Of a stretch of 64,000 bases of DNA, positions 21,485 through 33,153 are shown piece by piece. Under the pieces are notes generated by a model. That model was not told the origin of the DNA. It was given only the letters and a program-made list of their open reading frames with translations, and did not search any database. The stretch's first letter is position 1, and each line of letters begins with the position of its first letter. The position numbers and the translations under genes are program-made. The stretch comes from Acarospora socialis (Eukaryota > Ascomycota > Lecanoromycetes > Acarosporales > Acarosporaceae). The stretch spans positions 1,488,001 through 1,552,000 of the forward strand of contig JAMYGW020000009.1 in assembly GCA_025617375.2 (NCBI GenBank). Reading direction: 5' to 3'.

Positions 21485-23585
21485 CGTGATAAAGAAACTC
21501 TTTGCGTCGATCGGAGAGTAGTTGCAGCAATGGATAGGTCGGCTCCGAGACGTAAAGCTGAAGATTTGAGGTAACGGAAGTAGGTAGGCGATCATCGAGA
21601 TCTTTAGAGCTTCGAATGTGTGCGTAGGGTAACCCTAGCCGATCAACTGATCTGAGTGAACCGGCCGGAGGCCGCTTTATTCCGACCACCACCAAATTCC
21701 TGGGACTCTGTTTATAGTCAAAGACCGCTTCCACCCAACAGTCTTGAACCAGCTCCTGCTCTCTCAAGAACAACCACCTGTCGACCACAATTACGGACTC
21801 AACGACCGTAGCACTGAAAGCCATGAGGCTCCAGATGATACTTAGCTCCTTCTTCTTCCCGTGATATCTTCTCTCATAGTCTTCAAGTTCGGCGTCTGTA
21901 AGAGCAGTGAATTTCTGTCTGATGGATGACCCACGTTCAGAACCATCGGCGAGCTTGGCCACTGCTCCTCGCACGTACGCCGTGAAGGAAGAATAGCAGG
22001 CTTTCGGCAGAGAACCAAGAATTATCGGCTCGTCTCTGCCGCTCCAGCCACGAGGGCTTCTTCTACCCGTTTCGTCTGCCAACGTAGGCTTGCTCACCAC
22101 TCCCAAGTCAACAAATACGCGCTGCAACAGAGCACGGAAGAAGTGTCGTTTGAAGAATGCCTCGCACTCCGACCGGGTCCAGTTGTAAGGCGCTTGAACC
22201 GCCATCATGCGAGCGGTAATATTCAGACAAATACCCTTGCCATGTCTGTGGTCATGAGTTGCTAACCGTTCCGACATAGGAAAGCCATGGGGATCGCAAG
22301 CCGAGGAAGTCTGGTCCAGACGGGAGTTGGGTGGACGCAACGTTGGCATTTTAAAAGATGGCGGACCTAGACGCTCAGTGACCAGGTTGTAGCAACATCC
22401 AACGAGAGCAACGGCGGCTACGGACGGGTTCAGTATGAGCGATCTGATCCCATGGTGAAGTAGATTGCCACAAGAGTGGAGCGAGATAACCATGAGCGAT
22501 GTATTTCCTGCTCTAGGCACCTGATTCAGACCCGGCCTCTTTTCACAGTCATCCTGAGGTTTTGGGGTCTTAGGGCTTGTCGCTTGTCCAGCTATAGCTT
22601 TCTCGATTACGGAGGTGAGATCTCCACTTCGTATTTCTTGCTCAACATACTGGATCTTGCTTTCCTCGGCAATGGGTATATCTTTGGGACTTTCTGCTTC
22701 GAGTGCATCTTTCTTCCCTAATGGCATACACTTTGAGGATGAGCTATCTGCTTCAACTCTAGGTCGTTGCTGATGATCAGTATCTAGCTTGTCATTCTTC
22801 TCAGTCAGCTGTGATCGATGTTCCTTTTTATTTCTAATGATCTGCTGCTTCTTCGCGAGTTTCGCCGTGACGTCCATTTCTCTAGCACCGTCGATGTTCA
22901 GCCGCTTGCTCTCGATAGCAATGACGTTCCTGTCATAGGGCTTGCTCGCCAGAGCTCGACCGAGATAATTCTGACCTGAACCAAAGTCAACTAAGTGCGT
23001 TATCTCAGTATGGTTACCATGAGCGAGGTCTGCAGCAAGAGCATCAACGTATCGAGCAAAGTTCTCCACCTCATGGATCTTCTTGGGCTTCATCCCTACA
23101 GCCACGTGCCTAGCCAGTGTCATTTGCTTCGTCTTTGGATGAGCTCCATTCATTGTGTCTACCGAATGATGATTTCTACTGAGGCAATGACCTCGAATAT
23201 TTCGAATGTACTCTAGCAGACCCTTCGGAGGCAAAGGCCCATCACGCCATGACGGCGGCATTGTAGCACCATCACCAAGGCTTGCCCCCGGCGAGCCATT
23301 GAGCTCGGTGTTATCTGCAGAGCGTGGAGAGAATTGCTCCAGATCTTCTCTCAACAGTAGGTCCAGGATATCCTGCACTTCCCGGGTGGAGAACCACTGT
23401 CTCCATGACAATGGGAGAATAGTGCTGTAGAGATCAGGCTCCCTCGTCATAAAGTCCAGGATGTGGACACCCCCGCATAGCCGCTGGAAGAGCTCTGAGG
23501 CGGTGATGAAGTCCAATAGGGAATCAACGTAAGTGTCCGGGTCCGAGAAGCGCTCAGATAAGGGTAAGGGCTGGTTCGGTGCCAT
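21423..23585 (-). CDS. METTL25/RRNAD1-like SAM-dependent methyltransferase
   Basis: One uninterrupted frame of 720 aa. The SAM-binding motif LVDFGSGQNYLGRAL lies near residue 200 and is preceded by KKIHEVENFARYV, typical of the METTL25/RRNAD1 (Methyltransf_32) group. Later come VISLHSCGNLLHHGIRS and VGCCYNLVTERLG, both hallmark blocks of this group, and SPRNLVVVGIKRP, where homologues normally end. About 80 further residues follow here. A low-complexity Lys/Ser/Glu-rich insert (about residues 240-330) separates the halves of the domain. The substrate is unknown; relatives are discussed as RNA or ribosome methyltransferases, which I cannot test. Start at 23585 (MAPNQPLPL); the frame extends 11 codons further upstream without ATG need. 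Confidence 0.85.
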   Translation of the reverse strand: MAPNQPLPLSERFSDPDTYVDSLLDFITASELFQRLCGGVHILDFMTREPDLYSTILPLSWRQWFSTREVQDILDLLLREDLEQFSPRSADNTELNGSPGASLGDGATMPPSWRDGPLPPKGLLEYIRNIRGHCLSRNHHSVDTMNGAHPKTKQMTLARHVAVGMKPKKIHEVENFARYVDALAADLAHGNHTEITHLVDFGSGQNYLGRALASKPYDRNVIAIESKRLNIDGAREMDVTAKLAKKQQIIRNKKEHRSQLTEKNDKLDTDHQQRPRVEADSSSSKCMPLGKKDALEAESPKDIPIAEESKIQYVEQEIRSGDLTSVIEKAIAGQATSPKTPKPQDDCEKRPGLNQVPRAGNTSLMVISLHSCGNLLHHGIRSLILNPSVAAVALVGCCYNLVTERLGPPSFKMPTLRPPNSRLDQTSSACDPHGFPMSERLATHDHRHGKGICLNITARMMAVQAPYNWTRSECEAFFKRHFFRALLQRVFVDLGVVSKPTLADETGRRSPRGWSGRDEPIILGSLPKACYSSFTAYVRGAVAKLADGSERGSSIRQKFTALTDAELEDYERRYHGKKKELSIIWSLMAFSATVVESVIVVDRWLFLREQELVQDCWVEAVFDYKQSPRNLVVVGIKRPPAGSLRSVDRLGLPYAHIRSSKDLDDRLPTSVTSNLQLYVSEPTYPLLQLLSDRRKEFLYHDGQCHGVARNVPDRGAQLWV

Positions 23586-24201
23586 ACTGTGGCCCTTACA
23601 TGAGTCTCTGGGAGACAAAGTTGGTGATCAGGAGGAATTCTTGTCGTGCAGGATGGTCAGCAGCCTCCAGACGATCGGTCGGTTAATCCCGGGGCAAGTT
23701 CCGTGTGTACTGATCCGCCGCCGAGGCATAATACCACTGGGAGATGAAATTATTTATACAATGTTCAAGATCCAGTTTAATGAAATGGGAAAGATAGTAC
23801 TTCGTACTATAGAAAGCCCTACAATGAGTTCTGTATGAGTACTGAAAGTTCTATTTTACGAACTAACCATACTCGAGCAGTGTGGGCGCTGTTCCACGAT
23901 ATCTTGACCCCTTGATCTAGGGTTAGGATTCAGTGCTATCTGCAGGAATTGCACGAGCTGATTCTATATGGGATAGTATATTTCATCTAGTTAATTATGA
24001 TGTTTCGGATATCGAGTGAGTCTGATTCTCGGCACGCATCGAGTGTAAAACCCCGGCTCAGCAAGATCCAGAAGGCTAGGAGATCCAATGAGTGGATGGT
24101 AAACAACCTGGATCCGTATGGGTTAGACTCAGAACCAGATATCTATTGCACAGGCGTCCGTCGAAGCCATCACAGATCCTGACCCGTTCCAGCCAACTTC
24201 C
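23586..24201. other. intergenic, nothing recognised
   Basis: Upstream region of the METTL25-like gene and 3' region of the aminotransferase gene. No coding frame is supported. Confidence 0.5.
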
Positions 24202-26148
24202 TTACATCTGTATACACCCCTCTTCAACCGCTTCTCGGACACTGTCTTCAATATCCTTCAGATCCTTCTTCCTCCAGAATGAGTTACAAGCCGCCACGAA
24301 CCGATGGCTGGTAGCCTCCACATCCGGCTCATCCACGGCTGCGAAACACAATCGCTGATACATCCACCCTTTCTCTTTCGCAACCTCCGGGGTAGGGCTG
24401 AATATCAGTCCCGGCGCGACGAGGACGCGGTACGGTTCTGTCGTCATATGAACCCAGAGGGCGTGCGAGAGTTTCGCGTGTTCGATTTTCTTGTAGAGCG
24501 GATGTGTGGAGAGATTGATTTTGACCCAAACGAACATGCCACCGAGAGGCCAGACGAAATCGAACATGAGCACTTTGTCGACGACGCCCCAGTCCGTGGA
24601 CATGCTCTGCCGGCGACCGGATTTGACCAGATGTTTGCCGTCTTCAAGGATGCCGCACATGGTTTGCATCCGGCGTTCGTACGACCCGCGGAGTCCTTCG
24701 AGCCAGCGGACCCAACCTTCTACTTTCCAGCCCTCGCCATTCTTGGAGCCGCCTCGGCCGCCGTCATGGGAGGTTTGTGGGCCCATGATCAGTTCGGCGA
24801 CCATGGATTGGACAAAGCCTGAAGGCTGTTGGGTTGAGACCTCCGTGATGCGGAGAATCCGTTCGACCAGAGCGGGTTGCGCCGTGATCCAGCCGAGACG
24901 GCAGCCTGGAGCGATGGTTTTGGAGAAGGTGTCGAGGCGGATGACACGCCCTTCGGTGTCGACGCTGAGGTAAGATGGAACGAGGGAGTCAAGGAAATCA
25001 AAGCCCGAAGAGTTGGGGGTATTATAACTTTGACCTGGTTGGGCATCGGTGGAGGTTGGAGTGCCTCTAGCGGCGAGAGAGGAGGCGTTGGCTGAGGGAT
25101 ATTGGAGGTACCAATATGGATCGTCTTCGATTATGAGGATGTCGTACTCCATACACAATGCATATAGGTCTTTTCGACGTTGCACGCCCAATGTGCCGCT
25201 CGTAGGGTTCTGACCGATGCTGATATGCGTACGCTTTAGATGTGTGACCATTAATCTGCCATATCAAGTGGACTTACGTCACTGTATATATCAAATGGGG
25301 TCTCTTCCCCTTACTCGGATCCCAGTTCTTCAGAACATCCTCCAATCCTCCCTCCCCGCTTGCTTTCATGCCTTCTTCGTCAATGGCAACGGGCACAATG
25401 TTCAATCCTCTCGGTCTGGCAGCTTGAACGGCGTTCATGTACGCAAATTCTTCGCACAGCAAGCCCTCCCTATCCCTTAACGAATCATTCTCCTCACTCC
25501 ACACATTACTCAATGCTTCAATTGCTTTTGCAAAGCCATCAGTGGCACCACACGTCAGGATTATCTCGGGACCACCGGCGTATGGGACGTTAGGGTGAAG
25601 GTTCTCGCGTGTGAACTGGCGGAGGAAGGAATAAAGCGGCGGGTATCCTTGTGCGGTTCCATACTGAAGAGCCGACGTCAGGTCGATCTTGCGAAGAATA
25701 TCTGTGGTGCCTGATGCTTTGGGCACGACGACACGTGCAGAGTGTGGCGAATTCGGTGAGGAGCTTGAAGGCTCGGCGGTTGGGAGGTCCCCAGGAGGGT
25801 CTACTGGTTTGTTCGGAGTGGGTACGAAGCGTTGTGGAAGGGCGACTGAAGCCTCGAGCGTGTCGTATGGAAAGTATGAAGCGTTCGGTAATCCTTTGAT
25901 CTTGTTAGGTAGTGCTCTCCAACCGGCGCAAGATTGGGATGTTTATCCACCTCCAGCGAGATTCCCAATGCCAGGTATAGAAAAGTACTACGGTTTCATC
26001 AGCACCATATCTTCCAATCGTTTATAGCTAGTCATACCTTGTAGAAGTCCTTGATACTGCTCGCCGCTCTGCTCTTAGTGACTCTCGAAAAGTGGCGGGA
26101 GATATCTATCGGTGCAGGTCGCTTATCGCTCATGGCCGAGGAGTCCAT
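24202..26148 (-). CDS. PLP-dependent aminotransferase, ARO8/2-aminoadipate type (class I/II)
   Basis: Family members transaminate aromatic amino acids or 2-aminoadipate using pyridoxal phosphate. Exons 26148-26038, 25987-25951, 25893-25278 and 25219-24202 give 593 aa. The N-terminus DISRHFSRVTKSRAASSIKDFYK and LAGGLPN..FPYDTLEA are characteristic of fungal ARO8-like enzymes. Then come ALQYGTAQGYPPL, ILTCGATDGFAKAIE, GQNPTSGTLG, IIEDDPYWYLQYP and the PLP lysine in TFSKTIAPGCRLGW (about Lys355). A Ser/Thr/Gly-rich insert occurs at about 297-330. The splice joining TVT to IGQNPTSG was chosen because it restores the motif. Likely role is aromatic amino acid or lysine metabolism; the exact substrate is undetermined. 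Confidence 0.92.
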
Positions 26149-26986
26149 AGTCACACAACAGATGTGGCACAATTGAGTGTTGAATATTGTGTAACAAGAG
26201 GTTCTATTCCGTACAACAGCTAGGTTTTAAAATCCTCAATGGAGTAAGTAATGAAAAGTTATATAAGGTAGTGAGGAGAAATTGGGTGTTGCGCTCCTGA
26301 TTGATAGGTACCCTGTAGTTATTCATCCCGCTTTTCGATGACGATTTAGGCATCAAATTCCAGAGCCATCTTTGGTCGGCCAATCGCTTATCTGCAGACA
26401 TCGTGGCTCGGGGACAGTGGGCCGAGTATGTGCAGGACTTTGTACTTTTACATCTGCAACTGTTGTAACCTGCATCCAATATTGATGTTTCTATCTCTTG
26501 AGATGACTGCTTATTTTCAATCAATCTTCAAACCAATTAAGTAATCGATCCTGCCCGCCTTCATGATTGGCAATACCTTACTTGTAGATGTGCCGGTGTA
26601 CCTAGGCTATTGTTGCAGTAACTGCTTTGCCGTCCCTCGGCTCAATTGTTATCGATATCCGGAAAGCTCCCCCCTCCGAGTAACACTAATCTACCTAGCG
26701 TCATCAAGATGTGGAGTGGAGCTAAATACAGGGCCGCGACGACAGACTCCATATTTCCAACTCATTTCCATTCACTGTATCTATTGCTTGGGGTTTTGGA
26801 GACTAGGAATGTTTTGACTGTTATTGCGTCGGAGAGCTGCTCGTCGAGACTGATGATGCTTAGGCAAGGGACATCCCAAAGCTCTTCCTCACACGAAAGA
26901 GTAGATCTTGACTAGGTACGAACCGCCGCGCATGAGCTCCGTCGTGTGCACGCTGACGATAAGCGATAGACTCCATCTACAGAAAT
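26149..26986. promoter_or_regulatory. divergent promoter region, aminotransferase / LCCL gene
   Basis: The two genes start back to back with 838 bp between start codons. I see no recognisable binding-site array or coding frame. Confidence 0.4.
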
Positions 26987-28949
26987 ATGTCTTTCAACAC
27001 CAGGGCTGAAGAGGCTGGTGAGCACGGCCCTGCATCATCTCCGCTGCAGGACGAGAGCCAGCCTGAGCTAGCAACAACGAGTTCCATTCTACATGTGCGC
27101 TCTGCAACCCCTGAGCTAGAACAAGGGCATAGACTACCTCTCCCGGTGTGGATGCGAGAGTCTTCGAAGTCCTTTCACTGGAAATGGGTCCCTCTACCAC
27201 TGAGGAGAGTGGCGCGAGCCATTGGTGCTTGGTCGAAGGGGCCGGATCCGCCCCAGATACAGAGGATTAGACCATTCTTGCCTTCCATCCAAGAAGCACC
27301 GATTCGACTCTTGGACAGATTCTTGCCAAAGAAGAAGCACAAAGCCGCCCTATTGGTCTTCTTCTACTTTTGCTGGCTGTTGACTTTCTCGCTCGTGCTA
27401 CATCACTCAGCATCAGCTGGTGAGATTGAGGGCTACGGACAACCTTCACCGATCTGGTGTGGTGCAAGTTACTGGTGAGTCGACTCCAATGCTCAGTGAG
27501 AATGTTCCATAACCGGTCATTTGTAGGTCTGGAGGAAACAATTGCGGACTCAACGGAAATAACTGTCGCCCTTTCGCCAAGGCCACTTTGCCTTTCCGGT
27601 GCCCTGCAAACTGCGGGAGTGTCAAAGTCCTTAATCCCCATGCAGTCGGCGATCAAGAATTACTCTACCGACCTCTCGTCATTGGGGGTCCAAGAGATGA
27701 TGGATTGGGTCTCCCTACCAGTGAGCCGATATATCGCGCAGACTCTTCGCTTTGCCAAGCAGCGATCCACGCTGGTGTTGTTAGTCGTACTGAAGGCGGC
27801 TGCGGTGTTGTCGCTTTAGTCGGGGAGCACAGCGACTATCCAGGGACCAACCGCAATGGCATCGAAAGCGCTGCATTCGACTCGACCTTCCCCAAATCCT
27901 TCACTTTCGTCTCTGGGATATCTTCGTCCTGTGTGGAAGATCTCAGGTGGCCGCTGCTGGCCATTACCATCATCTTCACGACCATCCTTTCCATCTTTAC
28001 TACATCTCCCGCCATCTTCTTCGCTTCTATCTTCACTATGCTGTTTGTACATGTTGGGCTCGTCTCCGATCCACCCAATATCTCGGATTACGCGTCCCTC
28101 GCATCCCTCTGCATCGGTCGGTTCCTGCCGGCAACCTTTGTAGGCTTCGTGATTTACCGATACTGCGCTCGCTATCAACTGTCCGGTCTTACCGCCCAAA
28201 TCGAGAAGACTGTCCTGTGGCTTGGGGGCGCTTGGGTTGGAGCATTGAACAACTATACTTTTGACTTTATACCCATCCAACGTCTTACGCCACACGACTT
28301 GCAGCAACAGCCAGGAGCTCGACTTGCTCTTTCCGTCATTGTTATCCTGATTTTCATCATCGCATTAGGGCAGATATGGTATTTGCGCCTCGAGGGCAGA
28401 TTCCTTCGCTACCTGGGCGTCTACGCATCTATGGTTACCTTCCTGTTGGTGTGTGTTGCAATACCAAACCTCAGTCTTCGCATACATCATTACATTCTTG
28501 CTTTACTCCTATTGCCGGGGACAGCAATACAGACGAGGCCAAGCCTCCTCTATCAAGGCATTCTCGTCGGCCTATTCATCAACGGCGTCGCTCGATGGGA
28601 TTTTGATAGCATTCTCCAGACACCTGCAGCGCTGCTCGGGAGTGGACAGGTCAACAGCCTGTTACCGAAAATCACCACCCCGATTATTGGAGCTAGTAAT
28701 ATCACGTTTGGATGGGCGAAACCGACACAGCCGTATGACGGCATCAGCGTGCTTGTCAATGACGTCGAGAGATATAGATGGTATGAAGGAGAGGGAGTAG
28801 ATTCTTTCACTTGGGAGAGGAGGAACAAGGTCGAAAGGCAGTACTTTCGATTTGGATATATGACTGGGAGTGGGACGGGCGACTATACCAAGGCCGGCGT
28901 TTGGGAAATTGATGGCAGTTGGACAAAGATGAAGCCAGGTCCGAGCTGA
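26987..28949 (+). CDS. LCCL-domain multi-pass membrane protein
   Basis: Exons 26987-27474 and 27527-28949 give 636 aa. The intron splits WCGASYW / SGGNNCGLNG. A cytosolic N-terminus of about 120 residues precedes the first membrane helix (ALLVFFYFCWLLTFSLVLHH). A Cys-rich extracellular LCCL domain follows, with FRCPANCGSV, YRPLVIGG, YRADSSLCQAAIHAGV and GGCGVVALVG. At least seven further hydrophobic helices fill about residues 290-510, and the C-terminus forms a soluble domain ending ..GDYTKAGVWEIDGSW. This is the common fungal LCCL membrane protein of unknown function, probably in plasma or vacuolar membrane. Confidence 0.9.
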
Positions 28950-29319
28950 GTTATTGTGATATATTTAGCTGTTTAGGAGAGAATGACAACAACGAGTGTG
29001 GCATCGTCTCATTGCAGCTTCGTGACCACGTCTATCTACCTACCCAAGGTACCTGAATGTACGGTATGGGCTCCGCATTGAATAGGCCCAACTCTCTACG
29101 CAGTGTGTCACGCACAGAGGCTCCACTCGGATCACAACGAAAGAGCGCACAGCCTAGATACAGCACCCCATGAATACTTAGACAAGAAGAAACGTATGAA
29201 GAGCAGCCAGGCGCCCAGAGACTATTATTGGATCTCCCTTTCTTTGTTTGACGTTGACGAAAATTAAAACATACTTTCGCAGCCCTACCAGGCCCGCCAA
29301 GAACCCATATACTTGTGCC
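28950..29319. other. intergenic between convergent genes
   Basis: Short 3'-3' spacer marking the left edge of the kinase/CorA island. Nothing else is recognised. Confidence 0.5.
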
Positions 29320-32300
29320 TCAGATCTCTCCCTTCTGTTTCAGTTGCAAAGCAACCACGCTCTCTCTGCTCATAACAGTAAGAGGATGCTCAGCTCCCAA
29401 AACCCGTATCCTTCCCTCCAAAACCCGCCGATGCATCTCCTCAGCAGCTCCACATTTGCCCTGGTGTTCCCAAACGATAGCTTGTGCGTGCATACTCATC
29501 AATGTACTCCAATGCTCTGGCCCGAGTACTTCAATCTTATCTGCAATTAATTGATTGAATGCATTGTCCGCCTCTGTATAATTCCCTCGACCAAACAGAA
29601 AGTCTGCGATCATACCTCGCGTCGACATGGTTTCGACATGTTTTGAGCCGAGTATACTCTGCATGCGTGGCAGAACTTGATGGCAAAGGGCTTCAGCTTC
29701 GGTATCTCGCTTCTGAGAATAAAGGTTCAGTGCCAGATTCAAGGAAGTCGTCAGTGTAGCGGGATGTTGTGGCCCAAGCACCCTTTCTCGAGCCTCTAGC
29801 GCTTGGCGGCTCATCATCTCAGCTTCTTGATACAAGTTCTGCGAACGCAGGACCCAAGCCAAATTGCTCTTCATGGTCAATGTCAGCGGATGTTCTGACC
29901 CCAGTACCTTGTTACATCTTTCCAAGGCTAAGCGGCTGTATTTCTCAGCCTCCTGATAAGCACCCTCTTCGTCAAGGATCAGGGCCATCAGCCCCACGCT
30001 TGAGATGGTGTGGGGGTGTTCTGGGCCCAAGGCCACTTCTCGTCTTTCCAGACAAAGCTCGCATGTTTCTCGAGACTCCTGAATTTTGCCTTGTCTGTAC
30101 AGATCTCCAGACATGTTGTGTATGTCGATCATGGTCGTCAAGTGGTGGGTACCGAATACTTGCTGCTTCTTGCGGATCAATTGTGATTGGATATCTGTGG
30201 CGTCCTGAAATCGGCCTTGAGAACCCAGTATTGATGCTAAGTTACTCAAACTGTGCAGCGAGTCGGCATGGTCAGAACCTAGCACCTTCTCGGTTTTATG
30301 AAGTACGTCACGCATTACCGCCTCAGCCGCTTGGTATTTACCTGAGAACAGAGAGTGTTAGCCCCTCGCCCTTGCTGAGGATAGATTACGGACCTTGGGA
30401 ATGTAGGGTCAAACCTAGATTATTCGCACATGTAATGGTCCGGGGGTGTTCTGCTCCGAACGCCTTCTCCATCCCTTGGAGAGTCCGCCTGCAGACTTCC
30501 TCTGCTGCTTCCAATTTACCTTGGCTTTCTAGTATCAGGTGTAGAGTGGCCGAATATTCCAGCGTATGAGGATAATCAGGTCCATTTAGCTTCTCAGAAG
30601 TTCGGCATGCTTGGTTTGCAAGCGCCTCAGCTTCATCATAATGTCCCAGATACATCTGCAATATCGCCAGGGCGTCCAGGGTGCCTAGAGTCTCAGGGGC
30701 TTCACTTCCCAGTGTTAATTTATACAAGTCCACCACTTCTGTGAGCACTTGCATTGCTCCAGACGAATCTCCTGATTCACGTAGTACTTTGGCCACAAAA
30801 GTCTTCAGATGTAAAACTACCGGGTGCGATTGCCCCAATTCTACTGACGCACCCGCGATCTCTTCTTGGACATTATTTCTCAAGTCTTCCAAATGCAAGT
30901 GCTCACGACCATAGGACGAGAAGTCAAGGGGACCTATATAGCCCTCAGCAGCTGCGTCGGTAAACTTGTTCTGTCTCATCTCTTCTGGTAACTGTCGCAA
31001 GTGATTCATCTCATCATTGAGATGTTCGCGAGGCCTTACGCTCTGTCTGAGATGTCTGCTAGCCTGCTCAAGATCTCTGGGAATGCCAAAGCCTAGCTGA
31101 CAGCACACTGCGAGCTCAAAGTTTGCGTCGCAAGCATTGTGATCCTCGCATCCATAACCCTCTGTTGCTCGCTCTGTGAGAACATGAACTAAGAACCTCC
31201 TGACCCTATAATCAGACATGTAGAATTGATATAAGGAGGAACCAATCTTGAAACGATCAGCCACTGTTGCACCAGTTGAAGAGACATAGGCGTTAAGAGT
31301 TTACAACGTACAGAGAACCTCGCAACGTGTTCTATTCCGGGCGCAAACATGGGAAGAGGAATATCGCTCTTTTTCCTGTTATCTTCAGCGTAGGTATCGG
31401 GAGTACCACGGAACTCCACAAATGTACCTTCCTAGCAACTGGGAGATCTGGCTGAAGGTTTGTGAGCGGCGCATGGGCTCACAGGCTAGGCTTAACTGGT
31501 ATATTTGACACAGGCTTTGCTGTAGGTGATCGCTAGCACTCGTACTTCGCTTCGACAAGCTTTGAGCTTCAGATATGAGCCGTTCGTCATCCGTTTTAAG
31601 GTTTTCCAGCTCGGATAGTGACGGGCATGTTGGTTCGTCATGGAACAAGACCCACATACAAAGCATGCCAAACGAGAAAATATCCATCTGCTTTGCGGAG
31701 GGCAGATCAAAACCCCTGTGATGATGCTCTGGAGCGCACCATGGCTCTGACCTGGGAACATCTATCAGACCACGATCATTCAATAACATCGAATATCCAA
31801 AGTCCGCTATTTTTGCCACGTAGCGGTTATCGTCCCAGAAGACTAACACGTTCTCAGGTTTAATGTCGCCGTGAATGACATCTATAGAGTCAGAATATGC
31901 ACTGTCTGCCAGTCAGTAGACATGTATGCTTACGGCACGAGTGTATGTCTTCCAGCCCAGACGCAATATCAGCGCAAAGCCTAAGTCGGGCCTCGAAAGA
32001 AAGTGCACTTCCTTCATCCGATCTGAGGAAGCCGGCCAGATTCCCCAAATGTGTCTTCTCAAAAACAAGCACAGGCCAAACCTGGCCATCGGACCAGATG
32101 TCCCAGCAAATACCTTCTAAAGTAATAATGTTTGGATGCTCTCGCATTGGCGGATGAGCCAACGTCGATATTTCACATATTAGGTTATGGTAAACCCTTG
32201 CTGTGCCCCAACGAGCGACTTCCAGCTGTTTGACGCATTTGAAAGCAAGGCTGAGCTGGACATTGACTAGAGACTGGCGTATTTCCGCTGTACTACCAAG

Positions 32301-32456
32301 CCCGAGACTGTCCAAAGCCGGCTGCCATACAATTGGCAGAATGTCCACTTCAAGCCTTTGGGTAACAGCGAGGACAGTGATAAGGTCCAAAGGAGCATCT
32401 GAAAGCTGAATCCAATCCGAACTCCTAGTAGAGGCGCAAGATAGGGAGGAATGCAT
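29320..32456 (-). CDS. protein kinase - TPR (kinesin-light-chain-type) fusion protein
   Basis: Exons 32456-31934, 31881-31428, 31375-31312, 31246-30394 and 30341-29320 sum to 2916 nt in frame (971 aa). Residues ~1-320 form a Ser/Thr-type kinase: degenerate nucleotide loop, catalytic HGDIKPEN (about 178-185), DFG at 201-203 and WCAPE. The catalytic Asp, Asn and DFG are kept, so it may be active. A linker with Sel1-like flavour follows (ELAVCCQLGFGIPRDLEQASRHL). The C-terminal half carries twelve ~42-residue TPR units, each with a signature such as LGPEHPHTI or LGSEHPLTL, as in kinesin light chain and many fungal NACHT/NB-ARC-TPR receptors. A recognition role with TPR as sensor is inference. 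The gene is divergent from the tandem kinase (697 bp apart). Confidence 0.87.
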
Positions 32457-33153
32457 CGTTAGGAGCTCGTCTGCTTGAAGGATTCCGAATCGTCATAAGA
32501 CGTCAGACGTTCGAGTCAAACCTCGCTGTTACTGACGATTCGTAAGTTCTTGTGACCGTTCTGTACAGCCATGTATCGGCGATGCGGATAGAAGCCAGAT
32601 ATGGGTGGTAAGCTTTGGGAGAGCACTTAGTCTGGAGGTAAGCATTCTTTGAGGCGGCCAGAGCGCGGCACAGCCTCTAACCAAGTTAGCCCACGGTAAA
32701 TAGCACTGATGGTCCAGAGTCGCCCAATACACCTTAGGCAGAAGCGAAGAGGTGTATATATTACCTATATCCCGAACTTAGAAATGCAAAGTACCGTTTT
32801 TGTTCTGAGAAAGCATGCGCGCTTTGATCAGAAGCAAGAGCTAGTGACAAGGGAGCAGAACAGGGGAGCACAGAGAAGCCGAGCTTGATTTCGGCAGAAG
32901 AAACGGCGCTGAGCGTGCACAGAAGAGAGTTTGGTTCATGGGCAATGAGCCTGGTTGCGGGGATGACTTGCCTACCTTATGACCAAGAACATCAACGATA
33001 GCGCACAAGTTACCCTTCGGGATTAGCGCGCCTTAGCGCCAGAACAGAAGGCTTGACCTTGCTGAGGTATCAATCTCGTGACTCGGTCTCTGCTACTAAC
33101 GCATAATCTATGAAGCTGAAGCCTTCCACTCCACAACACTACACTAGTCATAT
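32457..33153. promoter_or_regulatory. divergent promoter region between two kinase genes
   Basis: 697 bp between the start codons of the kinase-TPR and tandem-kinase genes. No coding frame or clear motif is recognised; shared control of the pair is possible. Confidence 0.4.

Noticed and set aside
29769-30569. 266-codon plus-strand open frame, Cys/Ser/Pro-rich
   Set aside because: Antisense to the TPR repeats; no domain and repeated composition follows the TPR codons.
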